A stretch of DNA of 64,000 nucleotides from the NCBI GenBank assembly GCA_002361625.1, contig DETL01000007.1, forward strand, positions 1-64,000. The letters run 5' to 3'. The translations under genes were made by a program, and so were the position numbers. The notes beneath the pieces were generated by a model. It was not told the origin of the DNA. It saw nothing but the letters and a program-made list of their open reading frames with translations, and made no database searches. Source of the DNA: Bacteroidales bacterium UBA3289 (GTDB lineage Bacteria; Bacteroidota; Bacteroidia; Bacteroidales; UBA932). Below are positions 44,193-51,850 of the stretch, piece by piece (positions within the stretch are counted from its first letter, which is position 1; each line of letters opens with the position of its first letter).

Positions 44193-45208
44193 CAAAAGGC
44201 GGTCACATACGACCGCCATTTTTCGATCAGGGCGGTCATGTCCGCGGGGAGGGGGGCTTCCAGGAAGATGCGTTCGCCCGTGCGGGGATGGGTGAAGCCC
44301 AGGGTACGGGCGTGGAGGGCCTGCCGGGGACAGATCGCGAAGCAGTTCTGGATGAACTGGCGGTATTTGGCGTAGATGGTGCCCTGGCGGATTTCCGCTC
44401 CGCCGTAGCGTTCGTCGTTGAAGAGGGGATGGCCGATGGAGGACATGTGCACGCGGATCTGGTGCGTCCGGCCCGTTTCCAGGCGGCATTCCACCACGGT
44501 GATGAAGCCGTAGCGCTCCAGCACCTTCCAGTGGGTGACGGCCCACTTGCCTTTCTCCGGATCGTCATAGACGCGGAAGCGCAGCCGGTCGTTCGGGTCC
44601 CGTCCGATGGTGCCGGAAATGGTTCCCTCATCCTCCGCCAGGTTGCCCCAAACCACGGCCGTATAGACCCGGTCAATGGAATGGACGAAGAACTGGTCGG
44701 CCAGGTGCGCCTGGGCGGGAGGATTCTTCGCCACGACCAGGAGACCGCTCGTATCCTTGTCGATGCGGTGCACCAGCACCCCCATCCGTTCGTCGCCCTC
44801 CTCCGGTCCCTGGGAAATCCCCAGATAGTAGGCCAGGGCATTGACAAGCGTTCCGTTGTAATTCCCGTGCCCGGGGTGGACGACCATGCCGGCGGGTTTG
44901 TTCACGACCAGCACGTCCTCGTCCTCATAGACGATGTCCAGGGGAATGTTCTCCGGAAGGATTTCCACACCCCGGCGTTCGTAGGGCATCACGAACTTGA
45001 TGATGTCGCAGGGGCGGATGATGGTATTGGCCTTCGCGGGCTTGTCGTTCACGAGGACATAGCCCAGCTTGATGGCCTGCTGGACCCGGTTCCGGGACGT
45101 CCCTTCCTGGTGGGTGGCAATGAACTTGTCCACCCTGAGGGGCGCCTGTCCCTTGTCCGCGACCAGGCGGAAATGCTCAAAGAGTTCTTCTTCCTGGTAG
45201 TCGGTCAT
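44192..45208 (-). CDS. RluA-family 23S rRNA pseudouridine synthase (RluD-like)
   Basis: A 338-residue RNA-modifying enzyme. An S4 RNA-binding domain at the N-terminus (PLRVDKFIATHQEGTSRNRV) is followed by the catalytic domain with the nucleophile Asp in HRIDKDTSGLLVVAK and the C-terminal GRTHQIRVHMSSIGHPLFND. The S4 domain plus RluA core is the RluD arrangement, expected to modify helix 69 of 23S rRNA. Its start overlaps the PASTA gene stop (ATGA), a pairing I recognise as frequent in Bacteroidales. Confidence 0.93.
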   Translation of the reverse strand: MTDYQEEELFEHFRLVADKGQAPLRVDKFIATHQEGTSRNRVQQAIKLGYVLVNDKPAKANTIIRPCDIIKFVMPYERRGVEILPENIPLDIVYEDEDVLVVNKPAGMVVHPGHGNYNGTLVNALAYYLGISQGPEEGDERMGVLVHRIDKDTSGLLVVAKNPPAQAHLADQFFVHSIDRVYTAVVWGNLAEDEGTISGTIGRDPNDRLRFRVYDDPEKGKWAVTHWKVLERYGFITVVECRLETGRTHQIRVHMSSIGHPLFNDERYGGAEIRQGTIYAKYRQFIQNCFAICPRQALHARTLGFTHPRTGERIFLEAPLPADMTALIEKWRSYVTAF

Positions 45209-46020
45209 TTCTTCTCGGCCGGCATTTTTTCAGGGTCCAGGGTAAGATACAGGTTCACGGCGGTCCCGTACGTACGGGCCTGGCCGGCATAATCCTGCTT
45301 ATAGACGACGGCGTTCATGGAGTCCGCGTAGGAACGGATGTCCGTGTCGAACCGTACGCGTCCCACGTTCAGGCTGCGGTCGTGCAGGGCGTCCACGGCG
45401 CGGATGTACTTCATGCCGATCACCTTGGGAACGGTGGTCGGCTGCTGGTCGGAGGAGAGTCCGAGGGTGAGGTCCACCTCGCTTCCGCTGACGACGAGGT
45501 CGCCGGGGCGGACGGTGCGTCCCCGGACCGTCTGCCGCAGGACGTTGTTCGTCGCGATATCCTGCGTATAATTGAGCTTGCCGAGGGTCAGGCCGCGGTT
45601 GTTGAGCTCGGAACGCGCCTCGTTCAGGGAGTAGCCCACCAGGTTGGGCATCACCACTTTCCGGGGAACGATGGAGTTGATGGTCAGGAAGATGCTGCGT
45701 CCCTTCTTGACGGTGGAACCCGCCTTGGGGGACTGCCGGTAGATGACACCGGCGCCGAGCCGGCGGACGAATACGGAATCCGTCACCTTCACGCCGACAT
45801 GTCCGTCACGCGCCACCTGCTGGGCTTCCGCCACGGTCATGTTCGTAAAATCGGGCACCGGCACCGTCTGGTTGTGCCGGGTGATGATTCCGAGGGCCAC
45901 CTGGGCGATCAGGAGAAGCCCCACCACCAGCGCCACGGCCAGCAGCAGGTTCCGCACGATCCAGTTGGACAGGATGCTCTTCGCCTTTTCTTTTGTATCC
46001 TGGGTTATCTTCTTTGCCAT
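45205..46020 (-). CDS. PASTA-domain membrane protein
   Basis: A 271-residue protein, start at ATG 46020 (MAKKITQDTKEKAKS). A short cytoplasmic tail is followed by one membrane helix at about 24-46 (LLLAVALVVGLLLIAQVAL), then three periplasmic PASTA domains beginning VPVPDFTNMTVAEAQ, VVMPNLVGYSLNEAR and TVPKVIGMKYIRAVD. There is no kinase or transpeptidase domain. PASTA units bind peptidoglycan fragments or scaffold cell-wall proteins, so a role in envelope growth or division is likely but not shown. It is co-translated with the RluD-like gene. Confidence 0.9.
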   Translation of the reverse strand: MAKKITQDTKEKAKSILSNWIVRNLLLAVALVVGLLLIAQVALGIITRHNQTVPVPDFTNMTVAEAQQVARDGHVGVKVTDSVFVRRLGAGVIYRQSPKAGSTVKKGRSIFLTINSIVPRKVVMPNLVGYSLNEARSELNNRGLTLGKLNYTQDIATNNVLRQTVRGRTVRPGDLVVSGSEVDLTLGLSSDQQPTTVPKVIGMKYIRAVDALHDRSLNVGRVRFDTDIRSYADSMNAVVYKQDYAGQARTYGTAVNLYLTLDPEKMPAEKK

Positions 46021-46042
46021 AAGGTCGTTTCGTTTCAATTTC

Positions 46043-46050
46043 CAAAGATA
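46043..46050 (-). promoter_or_regulatory. -7 element of the PASTA-rluD unit
   Basis: TATCTTTG on the minus strand, 22 bases before the PASTA start. ATTG lies 16 bp upstream, short of the ideal spacing. Confidence 0.5.
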
Positions 46051-46097
46051 GCTATTTTTTCCGGAACAATGGCCGGGAATGCAATATTCGGCGTTCC

Positions 46098-46128
46098 TTT
46101 GTTTTTTATTCAAAATAGCGTATATTTG
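46098..46128 (+). promoter_or_regulatory. Consensus promoter of the structured RNA / TPR gene
   Basis: TTTG (46098-46101), exactly 19 bp, TATATTTG (46121-46128): a perfect Bacteroidetes promoter. The start point should fall near 46135, about 177 bases before the nearest start codon. Confidence 0.88.
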
Positions 46129-46134
46129 TGAAAA

Positions 46135-46295
46135 ATTGTGACTGTTTTTAGTCATCTATATGCTTCCTGATAAGTCCTGAACGGGAAAACTGGGAAATTT
46201 TTACACTAAAGGACAGGAAGCTTTTCTGGAGGCGCTGTGCTCGGGCACGGTCAGCCTCTCCTTTAGTGGTCTTTCCCAGGCCATCCCGTTGAGAC
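46135..46295 (+). ncRNA. Highly structured leader or small RNA with a three-way junction
   Basis: Nested perfect helices: P0 TGACT/AGTCA (46139-46143, 46150-46154); P1 AACGGGA/TCCCGTT (46180-46186, 46284-46290); P2 CTGGGAAA/TTTCCCAG (46190-46197, 46272-46279); P3 CACTAAAGGA/TCCTTTAGTG (46204-46213, 46259-46268). On top of P3 two hairpins stack with no unpaired bases between: 46214-46228 (six pairs, loop GCT) and 46229-46258 (GAGGC/GCCTC, then GTGC-tcgg-GCAC). It begins just after a perfect promoter and ends about 20 bases before the TPR gene. It could be a riboswitch-like leader or a free small RNA such as a 6S-type or Bacteroidales-specific RNA; I cannot assign a family. Confidence 0.7.
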
Positions 46296-46311
46296 CGACT
46301 GTGCTCTTTAC

Positions 46312-47925
46312 ATGGAAGTTATGGATAGAGTCGTCGGGTCACTCCTCTTGTGGATCTTTCTTTTTACCGGCTGTGCTTCCCCGGGCGGGGGCAGGCAGGA
46401 GGCTTTGTCGGCGTTGGAGAAGACGGCGGAACTGGACCGTTCGGGCGTGAACATCGTCGATCCGGACATCCTGGCCCCGGCGCTGTCCTACATTCCCTCG
46501 CATGGAAACGATGAGGAAAAGATGATGCTGTGGTACTATCTGGGCCGGATCCAGTTCAACCAGGGCGCCCTCGTGGATGCCGCCGTCTCCTTCGAAAGGG
46601 CGGGTGAATGGGCGGAAAAGGCTGGCAACCAGCATTTTGTCGGACTGGTCAACCGTTCCATGGCGGGCATCTTCAACTGGACCATGAATGTGCGGGAGGA
46701 TTCCCTTCACCTCCGCCGGGCGGTCAATGCCTTCGATGCGGCCGGTGATACGCTTCATTCCGCCGAAGCCGGACTCCGGCTGGCCGTCGCCTATTACAAT
46801 GACCGGAAATGGGACAAGGCCTATGCCCAGTTCATGAAGATCCGTCCTTCCGCCATGAAGAACGAGATGCTGGCTTTCCGCTACCGGCTGTGCCTGGGAT
46901 CGTTCCTGCTCGATGCTCCCCGGGATTACGGGGTGAAGGATGCCTTGGGACTGTTCGAAGACGCCCTCGCATTCAATCCCGTCCTGCCCATGGAAAAGTG
47001 CATCGACTATGGATACGCCCTCACCCTTGCCGGCCGGGAAAGGGAAGCGCTTCCGCTGTGGGACAGCCTGGAACGCACCCATTCCGAAGGCCTGCTGCAG
47101 CTCGATTACCGGAGATACTGCTATCTGAAAGCCCAGGGCCGGACGGCGGAGGCCATGCCGTACCTGGAGCGGAGCGCCCGGCTGCAGGATTCCGTCCTCC
47201 GGATCCAGACGTCCGAAATGGTCAGCCGTTCGCAGCGGAACCATATGGAGGCCGTGGCCCGGGAGGAAAGGTCGGAAGCGGAACGGGAACGCGACCTGCA
47301 CCGGGGGATGATGGCGGTCATTTCCCTCGTTCTCGTGCTGCTGGTCCTGGCGAGCGTCGTCCTTATCCAGAAGGAACGGGGGAAACGCCTGGAGTCCCAG
47401 CAGACGCTGGAAGACACCCGGCGCCTCGTGGCCCGGCTGGAAGAGGCGGAGAAACGTTATCTGACCAAGATCCATACGCTCAGCCGCGACGTGCGGAATA
47501 CCCGGTCGGCCCTGGAAACGGCCCGGTCGGAGTATCTTTACCTTTTCCGGAGCAGCTACCGGAAACTCGGGGAACTGTTCGAGGCGAAGTATTATGCCAA
47601 ATCGGACGTGTCCCTGAGCAAGAAAGTGGGTGACATCCTGAAGGGGATCGACGGGGGACAGGACGGTAATCTGCAGCTACTCCGTTTCATCGAAGACAAG
47701 CTGGACCGGCCCGTCACCCGTCTCCGGGAGGATATCCCCGATCTGAAGGACGACGAGATGTGGCTGTTCTGCTACCTGGTGATCGGCTATGACGCCTCCC
47801 TGATTTCGCTGCTCATGGATGTGGGCAGCATCAACACGGTCTATTCCCGGAAGAAACGCCTGCTGGAGCGGATCAAGCGGCTGCCTCCCGCACGGGCCAA
47901 ACGGTATCTGGACCTGATCGACTGA
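46312..47925 (+). CDS. TPR membrane protein, probable regulator (DUF6377-like)
   Basis: A 537-residue protein. A second ATG at 46321 is preceded by GGAAG and may be the real start. The N-terminus has a lipoprotein-like signal (LLLWIFLFTGC). Residues about 35-320 are TPR-like helical repeats (WYYLGRIQFNQGALVDAAVSFERA), placed outside the inner membrane. A membrane helix lies at about 333-352 (MAVISLVLVLLVLASVVLI), then a coiled coil (about 357-420), then a basic C-terminal domain with SLISLLMDVGSINTVYSRKKRLLER, which looks like a response-regulator-type helix-turn-helix. The layout is that of Bacteroidales one-component membrane regulators. The signal and target are unknown; the structured RNA immediately upstream is its likely leader. 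Confidence 0.8.
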   Translation: MEVMDRVVGSLLLWIFLFTGCASPGGGRQEALSALEKTAELDRSGVNIVDPDILAPALSYIPSHGNDEEKMMLWYYLGRIQFNQGALVDAAVSFERAGEWAEKAGNQHFVGLVNRSMAGIFNWTMNVREDSLHLRRAVNAFDAAGDTLHSAEAGLRLAVAYYNDRKWDKAYAQFMKIRPSAMKNEMLAFRYRLCLGSFLLDAPRDYGVKDALGLFEDALAFNPVLPMEKCIDYGYALTLAGREREALPLWDSLERTHSEGLLQLDYRRYCYLKAQGRTAEAMPYLERSARLQDSVLRIQTSEMVSRSQRNHMEAVAREERSEAERERDLHRGMMAVISLVLVLLVLASVVLIQKERGKRLESQQTLEDTRRLVARLEEAEKRYLTKIHTLSRDVRNTRSALETARSEYLYLFRSSYRKLGELFEAKYYAKSDVSLSKKVGDILKGIDGGQDGNLQLLRFIEDKLDRPVTRLREDIPDLKDDEMWLFCYLVIGYDASLISLLMDVGSINTVYSRKKRLLERIKRLPPARAKRYLDLID

Positions 47926-47955
47926 ATCGTCCTTGCAATTCCCGCCGAAAGCGAT

Positions 47956-47963
47956 TAACTTTG
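47956..47963 (+). promoter_or_regulatory. -7 element of lnt
   Basis: TAACTTTG, with CTTG 20 bp upstream (47932-47935). It ends 5 bases before the lnt ATG, so the message is probably leaderless. Confidence 0.6.
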
Positions 47964-47968
47964 CTTCA

Positions 47969-49561
47969 ATGAAAAAGCAGAGTCTTCTGATGCTGGGCCT
48001 GGCGGCCGCCTTCGTGGTGCTGATGAGCCTTCCTTTCCTGGTGAACGGGACGGGCTGGCTGGCGCTGTTCGGATTCGTTCCGCTGCTGTGCATGGAACGC
48101 GTGGCGACGGAGGGAAAAGTCCGGCACTTCTGGTGGTGGCACTACGGGACGTTCGTGGCGTGGAGTTTTGCGACGACATTCTGGGTGTGCAATGCGACGG
48201 TCGGAGGCGGTATCTTCGCGGCTCTGGCGAACGCCCTGCAGATGTCCCTGGTATTCGGTCTGTTCCGCTGGGCGAAGCGGCGCACGGGCGGTGCCGTACC
48301 CTATCTGTTCCTGGCGGCGGCCTGGATCGCGTGGGAGAAGTATTACCTGACTGTGGCGCAGATTTCCTGGCCCTGGCTGGTGCTGGGTAACGCCTTCGCC
48401 GGAACGACAGGGCTGGTGCAATGGTATGAATACACCGGTGCCCTGGGCGGTTCGCTGTGGGTCTGGACGGTCTCCCTGGCCGTTTTCGGCCTGATGGTCG
48501 CCCTGTCCGACGGACGGTTTTTCACCCGATGGAACGGAAAGGCGCGGGCCGCGGCGGTTTCCGGCCTGGTCCTCGCCCTGTTCGGGCCCATGGTTGTCTC
48601 CTGGGCGGTCGGAAGCCGGTACGAGGAGGAAGGGGAGCCGCTGCAGGTCGTGATCGGCCAGCCCAATTTCGACCCTTACAACAAGTTCGGCGGACTGTCG
48701 CAGGATCAGCAGAACGTGGTCCTGCTGGACCAGTTCCGGCAGGGGCTGGAAGGCCTGGAAGGACCGGTGCTGCTGCTCGCTCCCGAGACGTTTACGAGTG
48801 ACATCCTGTGCAATGACGTTCCCGCCAGCAAGACATTCCGGCGGTTCCGCTCGTTCCTGACGGAACATCCGGAGGCGGAAATCCTGTTCGGGGCATCCTC
48901 CTGGACGCAGTACGCGCATCGGGAACGGCCTTCGGCGAATGCCCGGAAGCTCGGGGAGGAAGGCTGGTATGAATCGCATAATTCGGCGCTCATCATGGAC
49001 GCAACGGGCCGGTTTGGCCTGTACCAGAAATCCAAGCTCGTCCCGGGCGTGGAAATGCTTCCGTATCCTTCCGTCCTGGGTCCTATTGACGACGGACTCC
49101 TGGGCGGCGTCGCAGGCCGTTGCGTGGGACAGAAAAAGGTTTCCAATCTCCTGTTCCAGGATAAGATACCCATTGGCTGTGCCGTGTGCTACGAGTCCGT
49201 GTACGGCGAGCACTGCGCCGCTTATGTCCGCGAAGGGGCGCAGCTCCTGACGGTCATCACCAACGATGCCTGGTGGGGTGATACGCCAGGCTACCGGCAG
49301 CACTTGAACTATTCGCGGCTTCGCGCCATCGAGACGCGGCGCGACATCGCCCGCTGTGCCAATACGGGCATCTCGGCCTTCATCGACCAGAAAGGAAGGA
49401 TCCTCGAACGCTCCACCTGGTGGGAGCCGGCCATCCTCCGCGGCAGCGTAAACCTGAGCACGCGGGAGACCTTCTTCGTGCGGGCCGGAGATCTCGTCGG
49501 CCGCCTTTCCGTCTTCCTGTTCGTGCTGCTTTTCGCCGCTGCGCTGGTCCGAAAGAGGTAG
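47969..49561 (+). CDS. lnt: Apolipoprotein N-acyltransferase
   Basis: A 530-residue inner-membrane enzyme that adds the third acyl chain to lipoproteins. The start is ATG 47969 (MKKQSLLMLGLAAAFV). Five to six helices occupy residues 1-215, then a periplasmic nitrilase-fold domain with the expected Glu-Lys-Cys triad: Glu in LLAPETFTSD, Lys in YQKSKLVPGVE and Cys in CAVCYESVYG. A final helix lies near the C-terminus (LSVFLFVLLFAAALV). It fits the many lipoproteins in this window. It converges with the RNase G gene at a shared terminator. Confidence 0.95.
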   Translation: MKKQSLLMLGLAAAFVVLMSLPFLVNGTGWLALFGFVPLLCMERVATEGKVRHFWWWHYGTFVAWSFATTFWVCNATVGGGIFAALANALQMSLVFGLFRWAKRRTGGAVPYLFLAAAWIAWEKYYLTVAQISWPWLVLGNAFAGTTGLVQWYEYTGALGGSLWVWTVSLAVFGLMVALSDGRFFTRWNGKARAAAVSGLVLALFGPMVVSWAVGSRYEEEGEPLQVVIGQPNFDPYNKFGGLSQDQQNVVLLDQFRQGLEGLEGPVLLLAPETFTSDILCNDVPASKTFRRFRSFLTEHPEAEILFGASSWTQYAHRERPSANARKLGEEGWYESHNSALIMDATGRFGLYQKSKLVPGVEMLPYPSVLGPIDDGLLGGVAGRCVGQKKVSNLLFQDKIPIGCAVCYESVYGEHCAAYVREGAQLLTVITNDAWWGDTPGYRQHLNYSRLRAIETRRDIARCANTGISAFIDQKGRILERSTWWEPAILRGSVNLSTRETFFVRAGDLVGRLSVFLFVLLFAAALVRKR

Positions 49562-49575
49562 TGGATCTTGTACAT

Positions 49576-49612
49576 AAAAAAAGAGAAGCTAATCCAGCTT
49601 CTCTTTCTTTTC
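49576..49612. terminator. Bidirectional terminator between lnt and RNase G gene
   Basis: Perfect 10-bp stem AAGAGAAGCT (49581-49590) with AGCTTCTCTT (49596-49605), flanked by AAAAAA on the left and TTTCTTTT on the right, so it works on both strands. The stop codon of the RNase G gene lies inside the left arm. Confidence 0.9.
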
Positions 49613-51154
49613 ATTGTACAATTCGTGTTGCAGAACTGTGAAGTCAGTGACTTCCTCGAGGTCCAACTTGACCTTGTAGTGTTTCTTCCACTTGCTCAGG
49701 AAGGAATTGAACAATCCCCGCTTGAGGTAGGCGCCCAGGATCGGACTGGTCTTGAGGGTCAGGGTCTTGTATCCCTTTTCGATGACGTAGTAGGCGATCT
49801 TTCTCTCGATCTCTTCGTCAATCACGACGGAGGAGTGGATCTTGCCGGTGCCGTGGCACACGGGACACTGTTCCATCGTATTGATCTCCGTCACCGGGCG
49901 GATCCGCTGCCGGGTGATCTGCATCAACCCGAATTTCGTCAGCGGCAGCACGTTGTGCTTGGCCCTGTCATCTTCCATCAGCTCCTGCATGTATTTGAAG
50001 AGGGCGTTCTTGTGGTCATTGGATTCCATGTCGATGAAATCCACGATGACGATCCCTCCCATGTCCCGGAGCCTTAGCTGCCGTGCGATCTCTTCTGCGG
50101 CGATCTTGTTTACCTCGAAGGAATTCTCTTCCTGGTCGGAGGTCTTGGTCCGGATGCCGCTGTTCACGTCGATCACGTTCAGCGCTTCAGTCGTTTCAAT
50201 CACAAGATATGCCCCCTGACGCATCGGTACCACCTTTCCGAAGGAACTCTTGATCTGGCGGGTGACCTCGAAGTGGTCGTATATGGGCTGCTTGCCTTCG
50301 TACAGATGGACGATCTTCTCCTGCTCCGGGGCGATGAGGGCGATATATTTCCGGGCTTCGTCGCAAACCTTCTCGTCGTTGATCCAGATGTTGGAGAACG
50401 AATCGTTCAGAAGGTCCCTCAGGACGGTCGTCGTCTTGCTGTATTCCGTGAAGAGCAGCTGGACATTCTTGTTGTGGGCGATTTTCTTCCAGGAACTTTC
50501 CCATTTTTCGATGAGGGCCTTGGTCTCTCCCACCAGGGTGGCCGCGTTCTTGCCTTCGGCCGCGGTGCGGATGATGGCCCCGTAATTCTTGGGAAGGATG
50601 CTCCTGACAAGCGTCTCGAGTCTACGTTTCTCCTCCTTGGAGCCGATCTTCGAAGAGATCGACACTTTCTCGGCGAAGGGGAGAAGGACAATGTTGCGTC
50701 CTGCAAGCGAAATTTCCGCAGTCAGTCGTGAACCCTTCGTGGATATGGGTTCCTTCACGATCTGGGCGACGATCATCTGGCCGGGTTTCAGGATGGACTC
50801 GATGCGTCCTTCCTTGGGAAGGGGATCTCCGAGTTCGATCCGGGAATACAGGTCCGGAAGATTCGTGTTCTGGTTGGACTCCTTGACGAACCGGTCGAAG
50901 GCTCCGAAGTAGAGTCCCAGGTCCAGATAGTGGATGAAGGCTTCCTTCTTGTCCCCGATATCCACGAAGGCAGCATTGAGGTTCGGGAGGATCTTTTTCA
51001 CCTTTCCCAGGTGAACGTCTCCTACGGTGAACTTGTTCCCAGTGCTGGACTCCGTGTTGTACTCGATCAGCCGGTGATTCTCCATCAGGGCGATGTGTAC
51101 TTCCGTCGATGTTACATCGACAATCAGGTCCTTGTCGGGTTTTTCAGACTCCAT
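49589..51154 (-). CDS. rng: Ribonuclease E/G family endoribonuclease
   Basis: A 521-residue single-strand RNA endonuclease for rRNA maturation and mRNA decay. In order: an S1 domain (VGDVHLGKVKKILPNLNAAF, about 40-130), the RNase H-like and DNase I-like catalytic region with NVIDVNSG and IVIVDFIDM, whose Asp residues bind the metal, and the zinc-link CPVCHGTG (about residue 430) that joins subunits. It lacks the long C-terminal scaffold of RNase E, so it is RNase G-like in size. A terminator separates it from the upstream HU unit. Confidence 0.95.
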   Translation of the reverse strand: MESEKPDKDLIVDVTSTEVHIALMENHRLIEYNTESSTGNKFTVGDVHLGKVKKILPNLNAAFVDIGDKKEAFIHYLDLGLYFGAFDRFVKESNQNTNLPDLYSRIELGDPLPKEGRIESILKPGQMIVAQIVKEPISTKGSRLTAEISLAGRNIVLLPFAEKVSISSKIGSKEEKRRLETLVRSILPKNYGAIIRTAAEGKNAATLVGETKALIEKWESSWKKIAHNKNVQLLFTEYSKTTTVLRDLLNDSFSNIWINDEKVCDEARKYIALIAPEQEKIVHLYEGKQPIYDHFEVTRQIKSSFGKVVPMRQGAYLVIETTEALNVIDVNSGIRTKTSDQEENSFEVNKIAAEEIARQLRLRDMGGIVIVDFIDMESNDHKNALFKYMQELMEDDRAKHNVLPLTKFGLMQITRQRIRPVTEINTMEQCPVCHGTGKIHSSVVIDEEIERKIAYYVIEKGYKTLTLKTSPILGAYLKRGLFNSFLSKWKKHYKVKLDLEEVTDFTVLQHELYNEKKEKLD

Positions 51155-51180
51155 CAGGAAATTTTGGTTTGGACGTAAGA

Positions 51181-51214
51181 CAAAAGGGCTTCCGGAACCT
51201 CCGGCGAGCCCTTT
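51181..51214 (-). terminator. Terminator of the HU / small ribosomal-type protein unit
   Basis: On the minus strand AAAGGGCT and AGCCCTTT (51207-51214 and 51183-51190) pair, with an inner CCGG/CCGG, and TTTTG follows. It lies 43 bases after the 29-codon gene. Confidence 0.8.
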
Positions 51215-51257
51215 GCTTTCAGCAGACTGCTAAAATGGCAGACACGCGGAAGAAGGA

Positions 51258-51347
51258 TTACTTCTTCTTGTGCCGATTCTTGCGCAAGCGCTTTTTACGC
51301 TTGTGCGTCGCCATTTTATGTCTTTTTCTTTTCTTACCGCTAGGCAT
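51258..51347 (-). CDS. 29-residue basic ribosomal-type protein (AURKAIP1/COX24 / mS38-like)
   Basis: A tiny gene below usual ORF length limits. ATG at 51347, TAA at 51260-51258, 29 codons, beginning MPSGKKRKRHKM and ending KNRHKKK. Twenty of the residues are Lys, Arg or His. Such peptides are annotated in Bacteroidetes as AURKAIP1/COX24-domain proteins, related to mitochondrial mS38, and are thought to be ribosome components. It lies 20 bases after the HU gene and is followed by its own terminator, so both are on one short message. Confidence 0.8.
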   Translation of the reverse strand: MPSGKKRKRHKMATHKRKKRLRKNRHKKK

Positions 51348-51367
51348 AATATAAAATAGTTAATGGT

Positions 51368-51646
51368 TTATTTCTCCTTGACGGCGTTGACGAAGATCTT
51401 GGCCGGCTTGAAGGCGGGAATGTCGTGGGCCGGGATGGTCATCGTCTGCTTGCGGGTGATGTTGCGGGCGGCCTTCTCAGCACGATGCTTGATGATGAAA
51501 CTGCCGAAACCACGGAGATACACGGGCTCGCCGGCGATGATGGACGCCTTGACGACCTTGGTGAACTCTTCGACCACGCTCATGACCTGTACCTTCTCAA
51601 TGCCAGTGGACTTGGCGATCTCATTGACGATATCTGCTTTTGTCAT
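51368..51646 (-). CDS. HU/IHF-family DNA-binding protein
   Basis: A 92-residue histone-like protein that bends DNA as a dimer. It has the N-terminal helices (MTKADIVNEIAKSTGIEKVQV), the saddle signature PVYLRGFGSFIIKHR and the arm RNITRKQTMTIPAHDIPAFK with the Pro that intercalates at the bend. The RNITRKQ arm and the size place it among the HU/IHF-alpha-like proteins of Bacteroidetes. It has a consensus promoter and is followed by the small ribosomal-type gene. Confidence 0.94.
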   Translation of the reverse strand: MTKADIVNEIAKSTGIEKVQVMSVVEEFTKVVKASIIAGEPVYLRGFGSFIIKHRAEKAARNITRKQTMTIPAHDIPAFKPAKIFVNAVKEK

Positions 51647-51698
51647 AGTAAAAATAGGGTTTAATGTTTGTTTTCCACTTGTTTAAGCAATTGGTCTG

Positions 51699-51729
51699 CA
51701 AAATTAGGGTTAAATTTTCAAAAATCAAA
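51699..51729 (-). promoter_or_regulatory. HU promoter
   Basis: On the minus strand: TTTG (51729-51726), 19 bp, TAATTTTG (51706-51699), a full match to consensus. Transcription starts near 51692, about 45 bases before the HU ATG. Confidence 0.85.
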
Positions 51730-51811
51730 GGGATAGGTTTAATTTTCTGACATTTGTGGCCTTGGCACGGAGATTGACATATAATCCGGCGGAAAGTAGT
51801 TGCGCCCTGGG

Positions 51812-51828
51812 TATGACAATTTGTCATA
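51812..51828 (+). promoter_or_regulatory. Candidate operator in the lon promoter
   Basis: TATGACAATTTGTCATA, a perfect 7-3-7 palindrome covering the place where the -33 box should be relative to the -7 element TATTTTTG at 51835-51842. A dimeric repressor or activator could bind here. Confidence 0.6.
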
Positions 51829-51834
51829 TCCTCC

Positions 51835-51842
51835 TATTTTTG
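51835..51842 (+). promoter_or_regulatory. -7 element of lon
   Basis: TATTTTTG, ending 8 bases before the lon ATG at 51851. The start point should fall on or just before the start codon, giving a nearly leaderless message. Confidence 0.6.
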
Positions 51843-51850
51843 ACTGCAGA

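Noticed and set aside
46021..46155. N-terminal extension of the PASTA protein to an ATG at 46155
   Set aside because: The extra 45 residues are not family-like, and the extension covers the -7 element at 46043-46050. ATG 46020 gives the normal cytoplasmic start.
51774..51787. TTGACA immediately followed by TATAAT upstream of lon
   Set aside because: The two E. coli-type boxes overlap or abut instead of being 17 bp apart, and this phylum uses TTTG/TAnnTTTG promoters.
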